NCBI RefSeq assembly: GCF_024713975.1
Contig: NC_091108.1
Span: 10,461,001 to 10,525,000, forward strand
Source of the DNA: Paralichthys olivaceus
Taxonomy: Eukaryota > Chordata > Actinopteri > Pleuronectiformes > Paralichthyidae
DNA length: 64,000 bases
Reading direction: 5' to 3'
The notes below the pieces were generated by a model. The model had not been told where the DNA came from. It saw only the letters and a program-made list of their open reading frames with translations, and made no database searches. How positions within the stretch are numbered: position 1 is the stretch's first letter; every line of letters starts with the position of its first letter. The position numbers and the translations under genes were made by a program. Shown in pieces: positions 49,501 through 61,432 of the stretch.

Positions 49501-51420
49501 ACATACAGTAACTCTTTGAGTGGGCGAGTCAACAAGAAGGTAGAAGAGGAGGAGAAGCTGCTTAAGTTGTTCCAAGGGGTCAACAAGAGCCAGCAGGACA
49601 CCTTCATGCAATGGTGTGAGCAAACCCTGCACACCCTCAACACAGCCAACAATCTGGATGGTAGGTCTTTTAAAAATAATGTTCATGTGCAGTGCACCCA
49701 CAACTATTGATGGAACATTTCCGGAAGCCGAAACTGAGAAATATTCTCCATCTGTTTCCCTGCCAGTTCCTACGTTTGCTTCCTTCCTGAAAGAAGTGGA
49801 CTCTCCATATGAGGTGCACGACTACGTCAGGGCATATCTGGGGGACACTTCTGAGGCCAAGGACTTTGCCAAGCAGTTCCTGGAACGTCGTGCCAAACAG
49901 AACGCGAATCAACAGAAGCAGGCGCCGCAAAACCAACAGCAGGCCCACAAACAGCAGCAGGTGAGTGAGACTGAAGTGGTGCTAGTTATTTAAAGGATCA
50001 ACATATGGGCACTAAATGCTCTGCTCCTACGTTGCCTTGTGATACATTCCAGAAGAGAGACAGCTGTCCTTTTTTGTTCCACAGGAATAGTTTTCATTGA
50101 GGTATTTCTGTCTGGCATGAGTGAACATGGCCGTTAAACTTATTCCACCTTCAGTTGGGAATCTAGCCTGCGTCAGCCTGTATATCACATGACTATTAAC
50201 TTTATATGGTCATGTGTGTGCTGGTGTAAACAGGAAGCAGATCATCTCCTTTGCAGTTGGTTGGTTGCTTAGTTACAGAAAATACTACGAACAAAAATCA
50301 GTGATGGTGAAAAGTAAGAGCGGGGATGAGCAACTGTTACTGACAGCAAGTGTTAGGAACACTTTGCATTGAACACTGGAAGTCGAGTCGTGACAAATAG
50401 AAACCAATACGGGACAAATGAGAGCGACTCCCCCAGAGTTTTTTTGATCTATAACGATGTAACCATAGCAACGGTGCCAAAACCCTGACCTGTGGATCTA
50501 GTCGCTATCTTCAGCAGTGACCCCGAGCTGCTACTTTTCTTCTCTTCAACCATCAACACTTTCCTTTAGTTTGACACAAAAGAGAAAGAATAGAAATTCT
50601 TCCAAGCGTCATTTTATTGGCAAAATAGCTGAACAGTGATGTATTCTTGAAATTTTGCACAAAGACACAGTACAAAGTACTTAAAACTCATAAAAATACA
50701 GGTTTTGAGAAATGGATTGTAAGAGCTTCAGTTTTAGTCAAAAAATACTTTGAATCTGATTTGATAATCAATTCATCTTAAAGTTATTTCTTTCCACACA
50801 TTCTCTGTTTTGATCTACTCGGCTTTAATGAAATTGAAATATTAGGTTTTGGATTTTCGTTTGAACAAACTTATGTGAAGGCATCTTCTCCGTCTCTGGG
50901 AACTTGTTATGTTTCACTGTTGACCTGCTCTGTTGTAAAAGACATTCAGTGAAGAAATCCTCACAAGAGTAATCGATCATGATTTTCACCCATATTTTGT
51001 AAATATGAGCTAACACGTTGTTACATTATCACTGCTTATAATTGTGAACTAAGCTGCAGATGTGTGTTTGGAAAATAAACCACAACTTCAAATCCACATT
51101 TCTCTCTCGCCAAGGATTCTGTATGGGGTGGAACAGGATCGTCGTCGCTCTACCAGTCGTCCAATCATACGAGTGGCCAGCAGCAGCAGCGCTTTGAGAC
51201 CGTCACCTCAGGGAAGAAGAAAAAGAAGCAGAAGATGGTCCGTGCAGACCCCAGCCTTCTAGGTAAGAGCAAACCCCCTTCAGCCACAACATGTCCCCGC
51301 TTCATGAAATCCCATCCACTAATTGTATCTTTGTGCCTCTTTCAATTCTCAGGTTTTTCTGTGAACGCGTCATCTGAGAGATTGAATATGGGAGAGATAG
51401 AGACTTTGGAGGAGTTTTAA
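40529..51420 (+). CDS. gigyf2: GRB10-interacting GYF protein 2, 28 coding exons
   Basis: Exons: 40529-40566, 40762-40927, 41079-41174, 41371-41479, 42065-42170, 42282-42322, 42427-42459, 42578-42754, 43192-43403, 43584-43716, 43962-44201, 44295-44467, 45148-45295, 45396-45562, 45696-45790, 46062-46190, 46284-46414, 46497-46597, 46812-46952, 47055-47213, 47766-48014, 48228-48350, 48438-48710, 49205-49407, 49509-49660, 49767-49960, 51115-51262, 51353-51420. They join in frame to 1,234 aa (human about 1,299). The start [18 protein letters not shown] is the family start. Residues 52-60 (YRYGREEML) are the 4EHP-binding motif. [11 protein letters not shown] at 202 lies in the DDX6-binding region. 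The GYF domain (about 447-505, with GPFNNQEM and WFQAGYF) binds proline-rich partners such as ZNF598 and TNRC6. Gln-rich and long charged coiled-coil parts (about 666-980) and a conserved helical C-terminus ending ETLEEF follow. With 4EHP it represses translation initiation, including on stalled-ribosome mRNAs. Two introns need GC donors (45563, 47214). Confidence 0.97.
48614..48655 (+). repeat. gigyf2: In-frame CAG/CCG triplet tract in gigyf2 exon 23
   Basis: GATCAG is followed by a run of CAG codons, then CCGCCGCCGCCA and CAACAACCACAACC, giving a Gln stretch followed by prolines. The human protein also has variable Gln tracts near its C-terminus. Length polymorphism is likely here. Confidence 0.9.
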
Positions 51421-52200
51421 GGGACTGCAGCCAAGCAAGCGCCACTGACTGTATCCGATTTGAACAGCAGCTGTTTTACCCCAAACTCCTTCCCTGGCCT
51501 CCGACTGCTGCCACGACTTTCACCTTTTTATTTACAGTTTCCCATTTATCACACATTCTCTGGTGTTTTCCCCCCATAAATTCTAAATTGTGAACAAACC
51601 GGGGATCTCTGAGGCACAGTGTGCGTTTTCCTGTTAGTAACGGACGTGTAATCTGACGAAAAGAGAGAACTGGACTGGAGCAGACTGGCCAGTGGAACAT
51701 CCCTGTCACCTTGAACTCGTTTGTGGAGAGAATCTGTTTGGCTGCTTCACCTCAAAGCATGTACCTGTTTTAGAAATCCACAGTGATAACATTTCAGATT
51801 TGGTCTCAAACAAATGGGATTGTTTCTTTTTAAAGTGGGGAAATATGAACGGGGTTGTGTGGATATTCTGGAAAGGTTAGAGAGATTATATCCATAGTTT
51901 TGTTTTATTTATTGAAATTTCCCCCCCTTACAAATTAACCCCCCCCTTCCTCCTTCTCTTTCCCCTCCCCGTTTTCTGCTGGGTGTTCATGGATATAAAT
52001 GGCAAAGTAGAGCCCAAGGATTCGTACCCACTTATGTCCTGTTTTAAGGGCATGTTCAAAAGTTCCAAGTAGTTATCTATTTCTTGTAAAATACTAGGCT
52101 GTTTAAAGAATAAACTTTCAACTCTGCATCTGTATTATAATATATGAAAATGATCTGCTGGACTCATACTTTTTTTATTGCGGTATGGAATAATAAAACA
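51421..52200 (+). other. gigyf2: gigyf2 3' UTR and poly(A) signals
   Basis: The stop TAA ends at 51420. AATAAA occurs at 52109-52114 (AAGAATAAACTTTC) and again at 52192-52197, so a 3' UTR of about 0.7-0.8 kb is likely. C-rich runs occur near 51.92-51.97 kb. No competing open frame has a recognisable domain. Confidence 0.7.
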
Positions 52201-52301
52201 GTCTGATGTGTGGGGCTGTTTACACCCGTGTCTGAACCAACAGTTAATCACATCTGCCAGAGATTCTACGTAGAGTTTTACGATGTATTAATGAAAAAGT
52301 A

Positions 52302-52426
52302 TTAAAGGTTCAGTGTGTAAGATTTAGGTGAAAGGGATCTATTGGCAGAAATGAATATAGAATAATCCTGTGAACCCTATATAATAATATGAATAATCAA
52401 CTAGATTCTACACACTGAGCCTTTAA
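52302..52426. mobile_element. 125-bp MITE with terminal inverted repeats
   Basis: The left end TTAAAGGTTCAGTGTGTA is matched by the reverse complement of the right end (TACACACTGAGCCTTTAA) with a single mismatch. Inside it reads GATTTAGGTGAAAGGGATC and TATTGGCAGAAATGAATA. This is a compact copy of a miniature inverted-repeat family common in teleosts, with no coding capacity. It sits just past the gigyf2 poly(A) signals. Confidence 0.8.
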
Positions 52427-52689
52427 GAGAACATGAGTGAAACCAGAAATCAGGATTGGTAATATAAATAAACTATTTGTTCGTACAGTAAAACATACTA
52501 ACTTTGGATCACATGAGCCGGATCATTATCCAGATACACAAGAAGTCACCTCTTCATATATATAAGCACTATACACACTGATTTTATGGTTGAAGTGGCC
52601 AATCCTCCTTGGCCCTCTGGTTTGTTTTTGTGAGCAGGATTAAACAAAAACTTTTGGGTTGAGCGGATACAGGGATTTTTTTTTTTTTC

Positions 52690-52875
52690 AAGATTTTCTG
52701 TCATTTAGAGATTCATTCATGGATCTTGATGGACGAAATCAGGCACATTTAGGGGACTGATATTTATGACTGTGTCCAATGCCGAAGGATGATCTGAATC
52801 TAGTGAATTTAAATGTGGTTTCATGAGGGGACTGTTGATCCTTGATAGAGATATGTGCTCTACCGAGTCCCACCC
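52690..52875 (+). repeat. Dispersed 'CTCTACTGAGTGCCATTC' repeat, copy 4
   Basis: Contains CATGGATCTTGATGGACG, GGCACATTTAGGGGACTGAT, GGGGACTGTTGATCCTTG and a diverged end, TGTGCTCTACCGAGTCCCA. It lies between gigyf2 and snorc. Confidence 0.6.
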
Positions 52876-53314
52876 TACTTTTCCCTCACTGAAAAATGAC
52901 AGTACTCCTCCACCAGTGTCATCGTTTCATAGTGAAAATCAATGTTTCTCCAGTTTTTTCTTCCAGGAGTAAAATATCCTGCAGGACCTTTGTGATTCAA
53001 CCTGGTCAGTGAGGTCAGTGGCTCCTGATTGTTTACACCTCCTCTCCAACTCTGTTGCTGGAGGAATCTGGAGAGGGGTGGTCCCTGTGATGATGTGCTC
53101 ACAAAGTCCACAGTGTCCAGACCATCCTGTGCACACACCTACAGTCCCACCCCTTCTCTCACCCCTCAGATGCCAACCCCCCCCCCCCCCCTGCTCTCCC
53201 CTATACTCTTCTCCTGCTCCTCTGCCGGGCGAGTCATTCGTTTGAAGTCACTGCTCAAGGAGTTTTCAGAGACGTTTTTATTTTACCTGTCGGACAGTCA
53301 CCACCACAGCCACC

Positions 53315-56300
53315 ATGGTACGCAGCATCAGCTTGTGCAAAGTGTTCCTGCTGATGATCCTCGGCCTCCTGGTCGCCTTCGTTCACACAGGTAAACCTCT
53401 GGAGTCTCACTGGTGTGTTTTTTTTATTTTATCTGTGTGTTAGGGTGAAAGATGTGCAGCTTTTTCTGTTTGTACAACAGGATACATGTTACAGATGATG
53501 CAAAACCATAGTCTGATTTTTATAAAACACTTAGCTGTCACTCTTAAAATGTAATTGTGAGAGAAAGAGTTGTGTTTTTTTAACAAATACAAACTGGAGC
53601 GCTTCTAAATCAAGTTTCTTACATTCTTTTAGGAAAAAGAACAGTTTTTAATTAGTTCGTTTTCAATTTAGCCTACTTCAGTTTGTGGATCGTTAAGGTT
53701 TAGCTTTTTACTTTCCAAGAGCTTATAGTTATAGCTGCAGATAATCAGGCAGCTGTTAAGGTATCAAATCTAAGGTGTGTGTGTGTATACGTGTCATTTT
53801 CTCACACACAGAACTGGGATTTGTGCAGCCTGATGTAAATGATGCAGTTGTTGGAGCTCAGAGGGCCGTGAAAGCTGCTCTTTGACAAACAGGATGACTC
53901 AGTTGCTTTCATGATGTCTGATGTTTGTGCGAAACTGAAAACCGCCTCTCGGACTCTGGCTGAGCTGAAGCGATTCTGTGTCGTCTGGGTATTTGGATTT
54001 GAGGCAGTGCACCCGTCCACAGGTGCTGGGTTTGTTTTGTGCACGTGAAGAGAGAGTTTTGGTGCTGGTGGTGGTTTAGTGAGGTGCAGGATGAGATGAT
54101 AACCCAGAATGGCAACAAACTCACTGGTTCTTATTATACTTTCATCTACTTCTATGTGCATTTATCGGTTCCTCTTCTTCACCCTCTGAAATCATCTCAG
54201 GAGCAGCTCTCATGATCAGATGTCAGAGCGGAGGTCCAGATGTGTAATGGGGATAAAACTAGTAAAAAGGCCCTAAAAGCTGCTTCATAATGTCAAACAC
54301 AGTGTTGCTCTGGTTTCCTAAAAATGCCTATTTCTTCCTCTTCTTGCTCTGGGCGGTACAATTCTAAAGAGGAAACATTTTTTCTGGGCTTTATTTTAGG
54401 ATTTACAGCTTCCAGAACAGAAACCGAAACAATGAAGTCGTACAGAACCTCCAAACTGGGAAAAAGAAAATACATTTAGAGAGACAAAGGAAAATACATG
54501 TAAATAAGTTACTGATTTATACACTGAGTAGTGGTTCTGAATATATGTTATTGACATCATGCATCATCAGATCCAACCAGCTCAAGAACATATTCGATAA
54601 AGGCCATTTTTTTAATATTAGAATAGAATAGGCCTTAATTGTGATTGCAAATTGTACCTTGAAATGTGCTGTGCATCTCTGAAACATTCACAGGAAAAGT
54701 AATAGCAACAAAGAAACAAATAAAAAGATATAGATTATATTTACACATAAAAAGTAAAAGCTGATAAAACAGTGCTGCATAGTAAAATATGTAGAAACAG
54801 TATTGCACCTTAAAATTGTCAGTTTTCAAGTTTATCCAGATGTGTAAACATCATCATGTACAGTTCATGATGTTTAATCAAACTCCCACTTCCCAGTGAC
54901 AGCGTGACAGGCAGCAACGTCGTGTGACTCATCACAGGGAAACAAACCCAAAGTTGTCAGATAAGTTTTAAGCAACAGCAGTGTGACAATTACTCACATT
55001 TGATCTTCTTCAAAATGAAAACATAAACGGGATTCTTCACTGTTTTTTGACCAAGTGTCCACCTCTAAAAATCTTGTAAAAAAAGTTTTCTCCTCTGGCA
55101 AATGTGGTCACGACCTGTGGACGTTCAGGGGAGTGAAGCGAGGGAAGGCGACACGACCGATGTCGTGTTAGGGCTGCATCAATTCGTGGTTTCTCTGTGC
55201 CTGGCCTGGTTGTTTTTCACATGCACCCGTCTACGCACTTTGTCATCTCTCTAGCTGGTGTGAAATCCTGACCAAAGAGGTCCGAGGAGCAAATAAATGT
55301 GTCTTTCAGCGTCTGAAATCGTTCCAGTCTGCCAGGCTATGAATCTGGACTTGTGTTGTGTCAAAGAAGCAGAGGCCTTGATTGACTTCTTGTGCAATGA
55401 TTCCCAACCACGGCTACATGGAAATGAATAGATATTTAAATAAAACATGCAGAATATATATTTACATATCTGTGTTTAGGACAATAAACAGTCCAACTAA
55501 GGAACTAATAGTTTCAAATACAGTGGTGGATCGGGGATTTTTCTGAATGGAGGGTCACAGTTTAGTTTACACAGAGGGGCTGATTATACATCTAATACCC
55601 ATGAACAATTCCTGATTCAGTAAGGTGCATATTAAAGTCGTTCCTTGTTTACTATAAAATCTACAGCTTTGAGCAGAGCTGAACATCACTAAGAACATTT
55701 GGGAAATTGTTTTTTTGTTCAAGCACATTGTTTACTGAGGAGGACACCAGAGCTCATCTCAAAGGCCTGTGAAGCTGCATCACTCACAAGAGGCTTCAGT
55801 CACATTAATTCCATTTAACCTGAATTACAAGCTTGAGTAAACCCCTCTTTGTGGAAACAAACACCGTCGGAAAACATGGTGTTATTATTTTTTGCCCTCT
55901 TATTAAATCAAGCCGTCCGTAGAGGCACAGCCCTTTACACACAGTGACGATTAAATAAACATGTTTGTTTGACATCCAGTGCCGGGGCCGATGCCTGGTT
56001 TGGGCCTGGCCGGTTGCTACTGGTTGCAGCCCGCCGCCCAGCATGACCGCACAAGCTGCCTTTTGTGCCCTCGGCTGAAGGCCTCATTGATGGCTTAGCT
56101 GGCCGCAGGCCCGGGCCTCCAGACCTTCAGCGAGCTGCTGGACAGGAAGCGCAGAGTCAACGCTGAAGCATCAGAATACATCAGCAGCACAAAGACTTGA
56201 GATTATATCACATAAACTTGATTATTATTAATCCTGTTTTCTACTTGATTTGAGACCCTTGATTTGAGGCCCATTTGATCAGAGACAGGGTGAAGGAGTT

Positions 56301-57420
56301 CACCGAGGGCGTCAGAGGCTACAAAGTAAATATGTCGCATTAAATATGCAGAGTGTAAATATGTTTGGATTACGGTTTTGTTGGTATGAGCACAGTCAAG
56401 GGCAGGAGAAGTGAATCAGTGAGCGTGTGAATGGGTGGGCTTGTTTTATTTCAAGGGGAAGATGAAGTTCAATTTTTTCCCCCGTTCCTCTGGATTTAAA
56501 ATGAAAAGTTTAGTCACCAGAGAAACGACAGCCACCGCAGTCGCAGAGGCGTTTTTGGTTGTTTCAACCGAGCGTTTTCCAAAGGTTCGTGTCAGGAGAC
56601 AGAATTGTGGCTTTGTGGAGAGACTCATGTTCTTCTGGCTCCTGCAGAGGTGTGAAAAGTCTCAGGATAACTTCGTGCTCAGATGGGAGAAATGTCAGAG
56701 GACAATTTGGGATGGAAGGAGAACAGACGACAGACGAGAGTGCAAAGTGTTGTACAGAAACTCAACAAATCACTGTCCCCCCTAAAGCTGTTTGTACTGC
56801 ACTGGATTAATCAACCAAACCCGGGTTGAAAGAGTTTTTTTTGGTTGAACTTGTGGAAAAGAGGAGCATGAGGAGAGGCTACCTGTAGCTCAAACGGACA
56901 AAATGTCCATCCTCCACAAAGACATCCTTATGCCTCGCTCTGAGCCGTTACCCAGTGAGACAAGAGCGAGGCTGTTGGAGTCACTACAGACAGAACCATG
57001 TGTGCAGCCATGCACTGCAGAGCCATTAGCAAAGTCACAAACCTCCATCAGTGAAATTACGGCCTTGAGAAAACATACATACTGCACAGCAGCCAATCAT
57101 CATCAGTGCAGGGAAAAAGGGATTTTATGTCCATGTGAATCATCAGTACAAGTGGTGAGTCGTTGTTTTTTTTTCTTCTCACTGTGCAGAGACAGTCGCA
57201 GACCCGGCCTCAACGACCAGGGACAACCAGGACACCATGTCAGGGGAGCCACCCAGCGACGTCACCACCAGAGACCCCTTCCAGGACATGACAGAGCAGT
57301 CCATCACTAACGACTACGAGGACACCACACATCCCCAGGCCATGGACGAGGAGGAGGGTAAAACTGACACAAACAACACAACAACCACTAAATGTTTTCA
57401 TGTATTCATATGTGTGTATT

Positions 57421-57471
<51 letters not shown>

Positions 57472-57581
57472 GGGTGCTGGGGCCGGGCGCCATAACCGCC
57501 ATCGTCATAGCAGTCTTCCTGGGAGCGTCCGTCCTCCTCGCCCTCATCGTCATCACACTGAGGAAGTTCACCGCATCCTAG
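53315..57581 (+). CDS. snorc: SNORC, small chondrocyte membrane proteoglycan
   Basis: Three coding exons, 53315-53390, 57190-57357 and 57472-57581, join in frame (phase 1 twice) to 117 aa; the human protein is about 121. Residues 1-25 (MVRSISLCKVFLLMILGLL...) are a signal peptide. The middle, about 26-85, is acidic and rich in Thr/Ser (TMSGEPPSDVTT, NDYEDTTHP), with an SG dipeptide in acidic context that could carry chondroitin sulfate. The last part, VLGPGAITAIVIAV through the membrane segment (about 88-111) and the short tail RKFTAS, is the family signature. SNORC is a cartilage-specific type I membrane proteoglycan linked to chondrocyte maturation. It follows gigyf2 as C2orf82 does in human 2q37. 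Intron 1 is 3.8 kb; intron 2 is 114 bp and consists largely of a (TG)n repeat. Confidence 0.92.
53391..57189 (+). other. snorc intron 1, no gene seen
   Basis: No coding exon or RNA gene recognised. The block at 55.84-56.17 kb is GC-richer and complex, with CTCTTTGTGGAAACAAACAC (a CTTTGT and an ACAAAC four bases apart) and CATTGATGG, both SOX-type words. That makes it a candidate cartilage enhancer, as an inference only. Confidence 0.4.
57424..57469 (+). repeat. snorc: (TG)n microsatellite forming the 3' end of snorc intron 2
   Basis: About 23 TG units run directly into the acceptor CAG (57469-57471) of the last coding exon. Confidence 0.95.
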
Positions 57582-57803
57582 AGTGAACGCGTCCCATCTT
57601 TTGTGTTTGCGTGTGTGTGCATGCATGTGTGTGCATGTGTGTGTGTGTATGGACGTGTGGGTGTTTGTGTGTCTTCTGCCTCTCATCTCAATCTTTAACC
57701 TCCTCTCTCTCCTCTGAGCTGCTTCTTTCACTTCACTGTAGATGCTGAACACTGTGGCAGGTCCCTCGACTGAATATTTTAAAGATTTACTCCTGTAAAC
57801 ACT

Positions 57804-57841
<38 letters not shown>

Positions 57842-58495
57842 CTGTTGCTCAACATGTTCACTTATTCCTGAAGGTATGATGTTAGAAACTGGCTGGCTCT
57901 TCCAGTGGAAACTGTAGCACGTCCATGTCATTTTTATTTTTTACGCTCTATAGGCCTTTTAATGTTGAGCATTTAGTTTGTCTTGAGAGTTTGCATGCGT
58001 TTGCTTTTGTTTGTACATGAAGTGTGTGTGTGCGCGCGTGTGTGTGTGTGCGTATGTGTGCGTGTGTGTATTTGTGTGTTGCTCGGGTTATTAGTCTTTC
58101 AAAGATTTTACCTTCCGCTAAATATCCTTTCTGAAATATTCCCCTTGGTTTCAGCCATGTACACGTTTTGAAGTTTGTGTTGAACCTTGTACAAACATTT
58201 GTTGAGTCAGAATAAGAAGAGGGCAGTTTTTAAAAGGCTCCTTCACTGGATGTAAACAGGGTCGTCTGTTTTACCTGCAGAGCAAACATGAAGTCACAGT
58301 GAGGGTGAATGTGTGTTGTGCTCTCAAGTGACTGTACTTTTTTGTTGTTATTGTTTTAGTAAAGTAATTTGGACTTTTTCTATTCGCCTCCTACCCTCGG
58401 CGGTACAGCTTGATGTTGCCATGGTAATTTCACCACCCGAAGTTTGTTTGTTTTATTTTTTAAATTTAAACAGAATAAGTGAATCCAATAAACCA
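57582..58495 (+). other. snorc: snorc 3' UTR with microsatellites and poly(A) signal
   Basis: Contains GT-rich tracts (about 57.60-57.67 kb and 58.02-58.08 kb) and a pure (CA)n at 57807-57838. A canonical AATAAA at 58487-58492 (GAATCCAATAAACCACG) gives a 3' UTR of about 0.9 kb. Confidence 0.6.
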
Positions 58496-58499
58496 CGTG

Positions 58500-61300
58500 C
58501 CAAATGTCTGGGACTGCTGTGTGCTTCTCTCAACTCTGAGATCACCATATTTTTGTACATTTTCTTTATTATTATATCTCTTTATTCATAGTATTCAATC
58601 AATAGTTTGATGCTGTTCAAAGTGCTTCAAGATTTACCTATAAGCAGAGAATAAGATGGAAAAATGTAAATACTGGCAATGAAATACCATAACATTGATT
58701 TTAAAAGCTATAATAACTAAAAAAAAGATAAGATACAAAGATACAATGTTTCATTAATGAGCAAATAAATCAACAAATATATGTAAAAGGATCAATGTAT
58801 CGCAAATAACTACACAACTGAAACGTGCAACCAAACTCACAGAGCAACATATTTGCATTTATCCACAGGGACAGTTTGCCCTGTGCCTCAGTGTACAACA
58901 GTAGGTGGCACTGTGGCTTCCAACTTGACTTACCTGCAGAAAAGGCTCCTTTGGTAACATGACATTATTCTACACTTAACCCTTGTAGTTTATTCCAGTT
59001 CAGATGTGCAGCTGACCGCAGAGGGTTTATTCAAATGTTGCAGAAAAAACTTTATCTTCGACACATCTTGTTTGTTTGAAAAAGGTAACAAAAGTGTCTT
59101 TTTAAGATGAGGTTTAGTCATCATCTGAAACCAGGAAACCACCATCATATCAGTCGATATCTCTCAGCAGCGTCAGACAGAAGTAAAAGAACAAACACTT
59201 GAATCGCTTTGGTTTTCAGTCTCTGGAATGGGAAGAGTGATTTCCTTAATCACTGCAGCAGAACTGATTCTGAGTCATCCGCTTCATCAGCACATTTATA
59301 CTTTGAAGAAGAATTATCTTCTCTGAGTCTTCTTCTTCTTTGAGTCTTTGAAATGAAAGTGTGTTTGTTTTTTATCAAAGTACGTAGTGATGAGCAAAGC
59401 CGTGTAATCGTCCCAACATTTCAACACTAACTTTAGTAAACACCAACATTCACAAGATGCAGTGAAGACTCAGACCTGCGTGACTTCATTTCTTTTTTAA
59501 TACTTCTATGGAAATTCCAGTCAGGAAACCACAATCTAACAAAAACACTCATGAGAGACCTGTGGTGTTAGCCAACGCTGCAGTTTCCTCAATTGCATGT
59601 CATTTTACCTTGGTGATTTTTGTGTGTTCAGTCTTTCAAGGGTTGGTGTGTTTTTTGTTGCCATGTTAGCAACATGACGCTACATGTTGGTCAGTGGAGG
59701 ATCGGTTGGTTTCGCTCTCACCACTCACACGTGAGATGATATTTAAGGTTTTAGAAGAAAGGACAGCGGCTAATAGAGATCCCTTCATTTTTCATCAAGT
59801 GTCATTTTTAGGCTTTTAGCTATTTATGCATTTTACTGCTCCAGTACTTTGGTTTATGACAAAATACCTGAAGCCTCTGCTGTCATTAGTTCTAACATAA
59901 AATACTAAACAAAAATGTTGAACATAGAAAACATTGCACCTGCTAAACAAACAAGTGAGCTGGGTCACTGTTAGCATGTAGCTCAAAGCACTGCTGTGCA
60001 GTACTCAAGTTGAGTCCACATTCTTGATAGAATGGACTTTGTGAGACTTTTCTATTATTATTATTATATTATTATTATTATTAGTTTGCCAATTACAAGA
60101 TACCATCACAATTTCTCACAACACAGGTGTCTTTCAGTGTCTCCATTTACAATAACATAAGACAGAGGAAAGGAGCAAATCATTTCATTTTGAAACTATG
60201 AGTTACTCACTAGAGCGCATACCTCCACCAGGGACGAACAATCCTACACATGACTGTTTCATTCTTATAGTAGAAATATGAAATAAAAAGGTGTGGTTTG
60301 ATTTTATTTATTTGTCATAAAACATAGGTAATGACAGTGGGGGGAAAAAATCCTGAATCTGTCCTTTAATTTGCATCTACACCAACATTTAATGGGTTCT
60401 TCTCAGGCCCAGACTCCATGATCCCATTGGAATCAGTAGTTTTAATGTAATGCAACTCACAACTAAACCAACTGACACGAATGAAAATCTCATTGGCTCA
60501 CGTAATCAACTGATCATTTAAGCTTGACTGTAGCCTATTTATTATGGTGTGACACAAACAATGCATATGTTTTTTAATTTCCAGCAGCGAACGTCCGTTC
60601 AGTTAACTTTAGAAAGCACATAAGATGGATAATAGATCAAACTGCCTGGACAGGTTCACCTCTGCCCTGATCTCAAACGGCTGTGATGCACATCTGAATT
60701 CATATGCATGATGTGTGGCATGACTCAGGAAGTGGTGATGAAACAAACGTAGAGAAAGCAGAAGTGCGTCTGGCACAGGGACTGTGCTAGACATTCTCAG
60801 CGCTCAGTGGAGAGTCTGGCATCTGTGAGGTAGAGACACAGCTTGATTTCATCATTTTCCCTGCACAGGATTCCTGATATTACGCAGCACCAGGTTAGAC
60901 TTTTAAAGTGTTTCATTTGAATATTGGTAACAAGGTGAACAGTAGTGTAGATTTTTTGTTATGAGCAAAACCTTTGAAAATATTTAAAACATTTAAATTT
61001 CACTGGAGGCGTAAGGAGGCCCCTCTACAGACAGCATGATGTGCAGTATGTCATTTGCAAGCAGTGGATATTAATTTTAACATGCAGCATATTCTGTAGC
61101 CTATTTCTAATAATGTAGAACACGGAACTCAAGATATATGTTACTTGATTTTGATTTTACTCTATGAGCGTTAAAATAAATACAGCTGCATTGATATCAT
61201 GTCAAAATGTATTTTAACATGTGCAGATAATGAAACATGTTGCTGCAGGTGCTTCCTTTCAAGGCTTATTAAATCTTATCAGATTAAAGTCAGAATCATT
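58500..61300. other. Intergenic between snorc and gpr55, no gene seen
   Basis: AT-rich sequence with short frames only. It contains a (TTA)n tract at about 60051-60083 and an inverted copy of a dispersed repeat from about 60.2 kb. A gpr55 5' non-coding exon may lie here, but I cannot place it. Confidence 0.5.
60205..60420 (-). repeat. Dispersed repeat, inverted copy
   Basis: ACTAGAGCGCATACCTCCACC on the plus strand (near 60210-60231) is the reverse complement of the GGAGGTATGCGCTCTAGT block seen in the other copies. It is followed by words typical of a second common fish repeat: CTGTCCTTTAATTTGCATC, ACCAACATTTAATGGGTTC and TCTCAGGCCCAGACTCCATG. Confidence 0.5.
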
Positions 61301-61432
61301 GACCTATTACTTCTAATTTAAACATGCACTGAGCACAAAGAGCACATCCTTTTTGTCTTTACAGCTCTTAATTGTACCCACACCAATTTTGTTCTGTGGT
61401 GGACCGTACATGAGTTTATTTGTAGGAACAAA

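Noticed and set aside
57420-57836. 138-codon minus-strand open frame with Thr-His repeats
   Set aside because: Made of (CA)n/(GT)n microsatellites antisense to snorc exon 3 and its 3' UTR.
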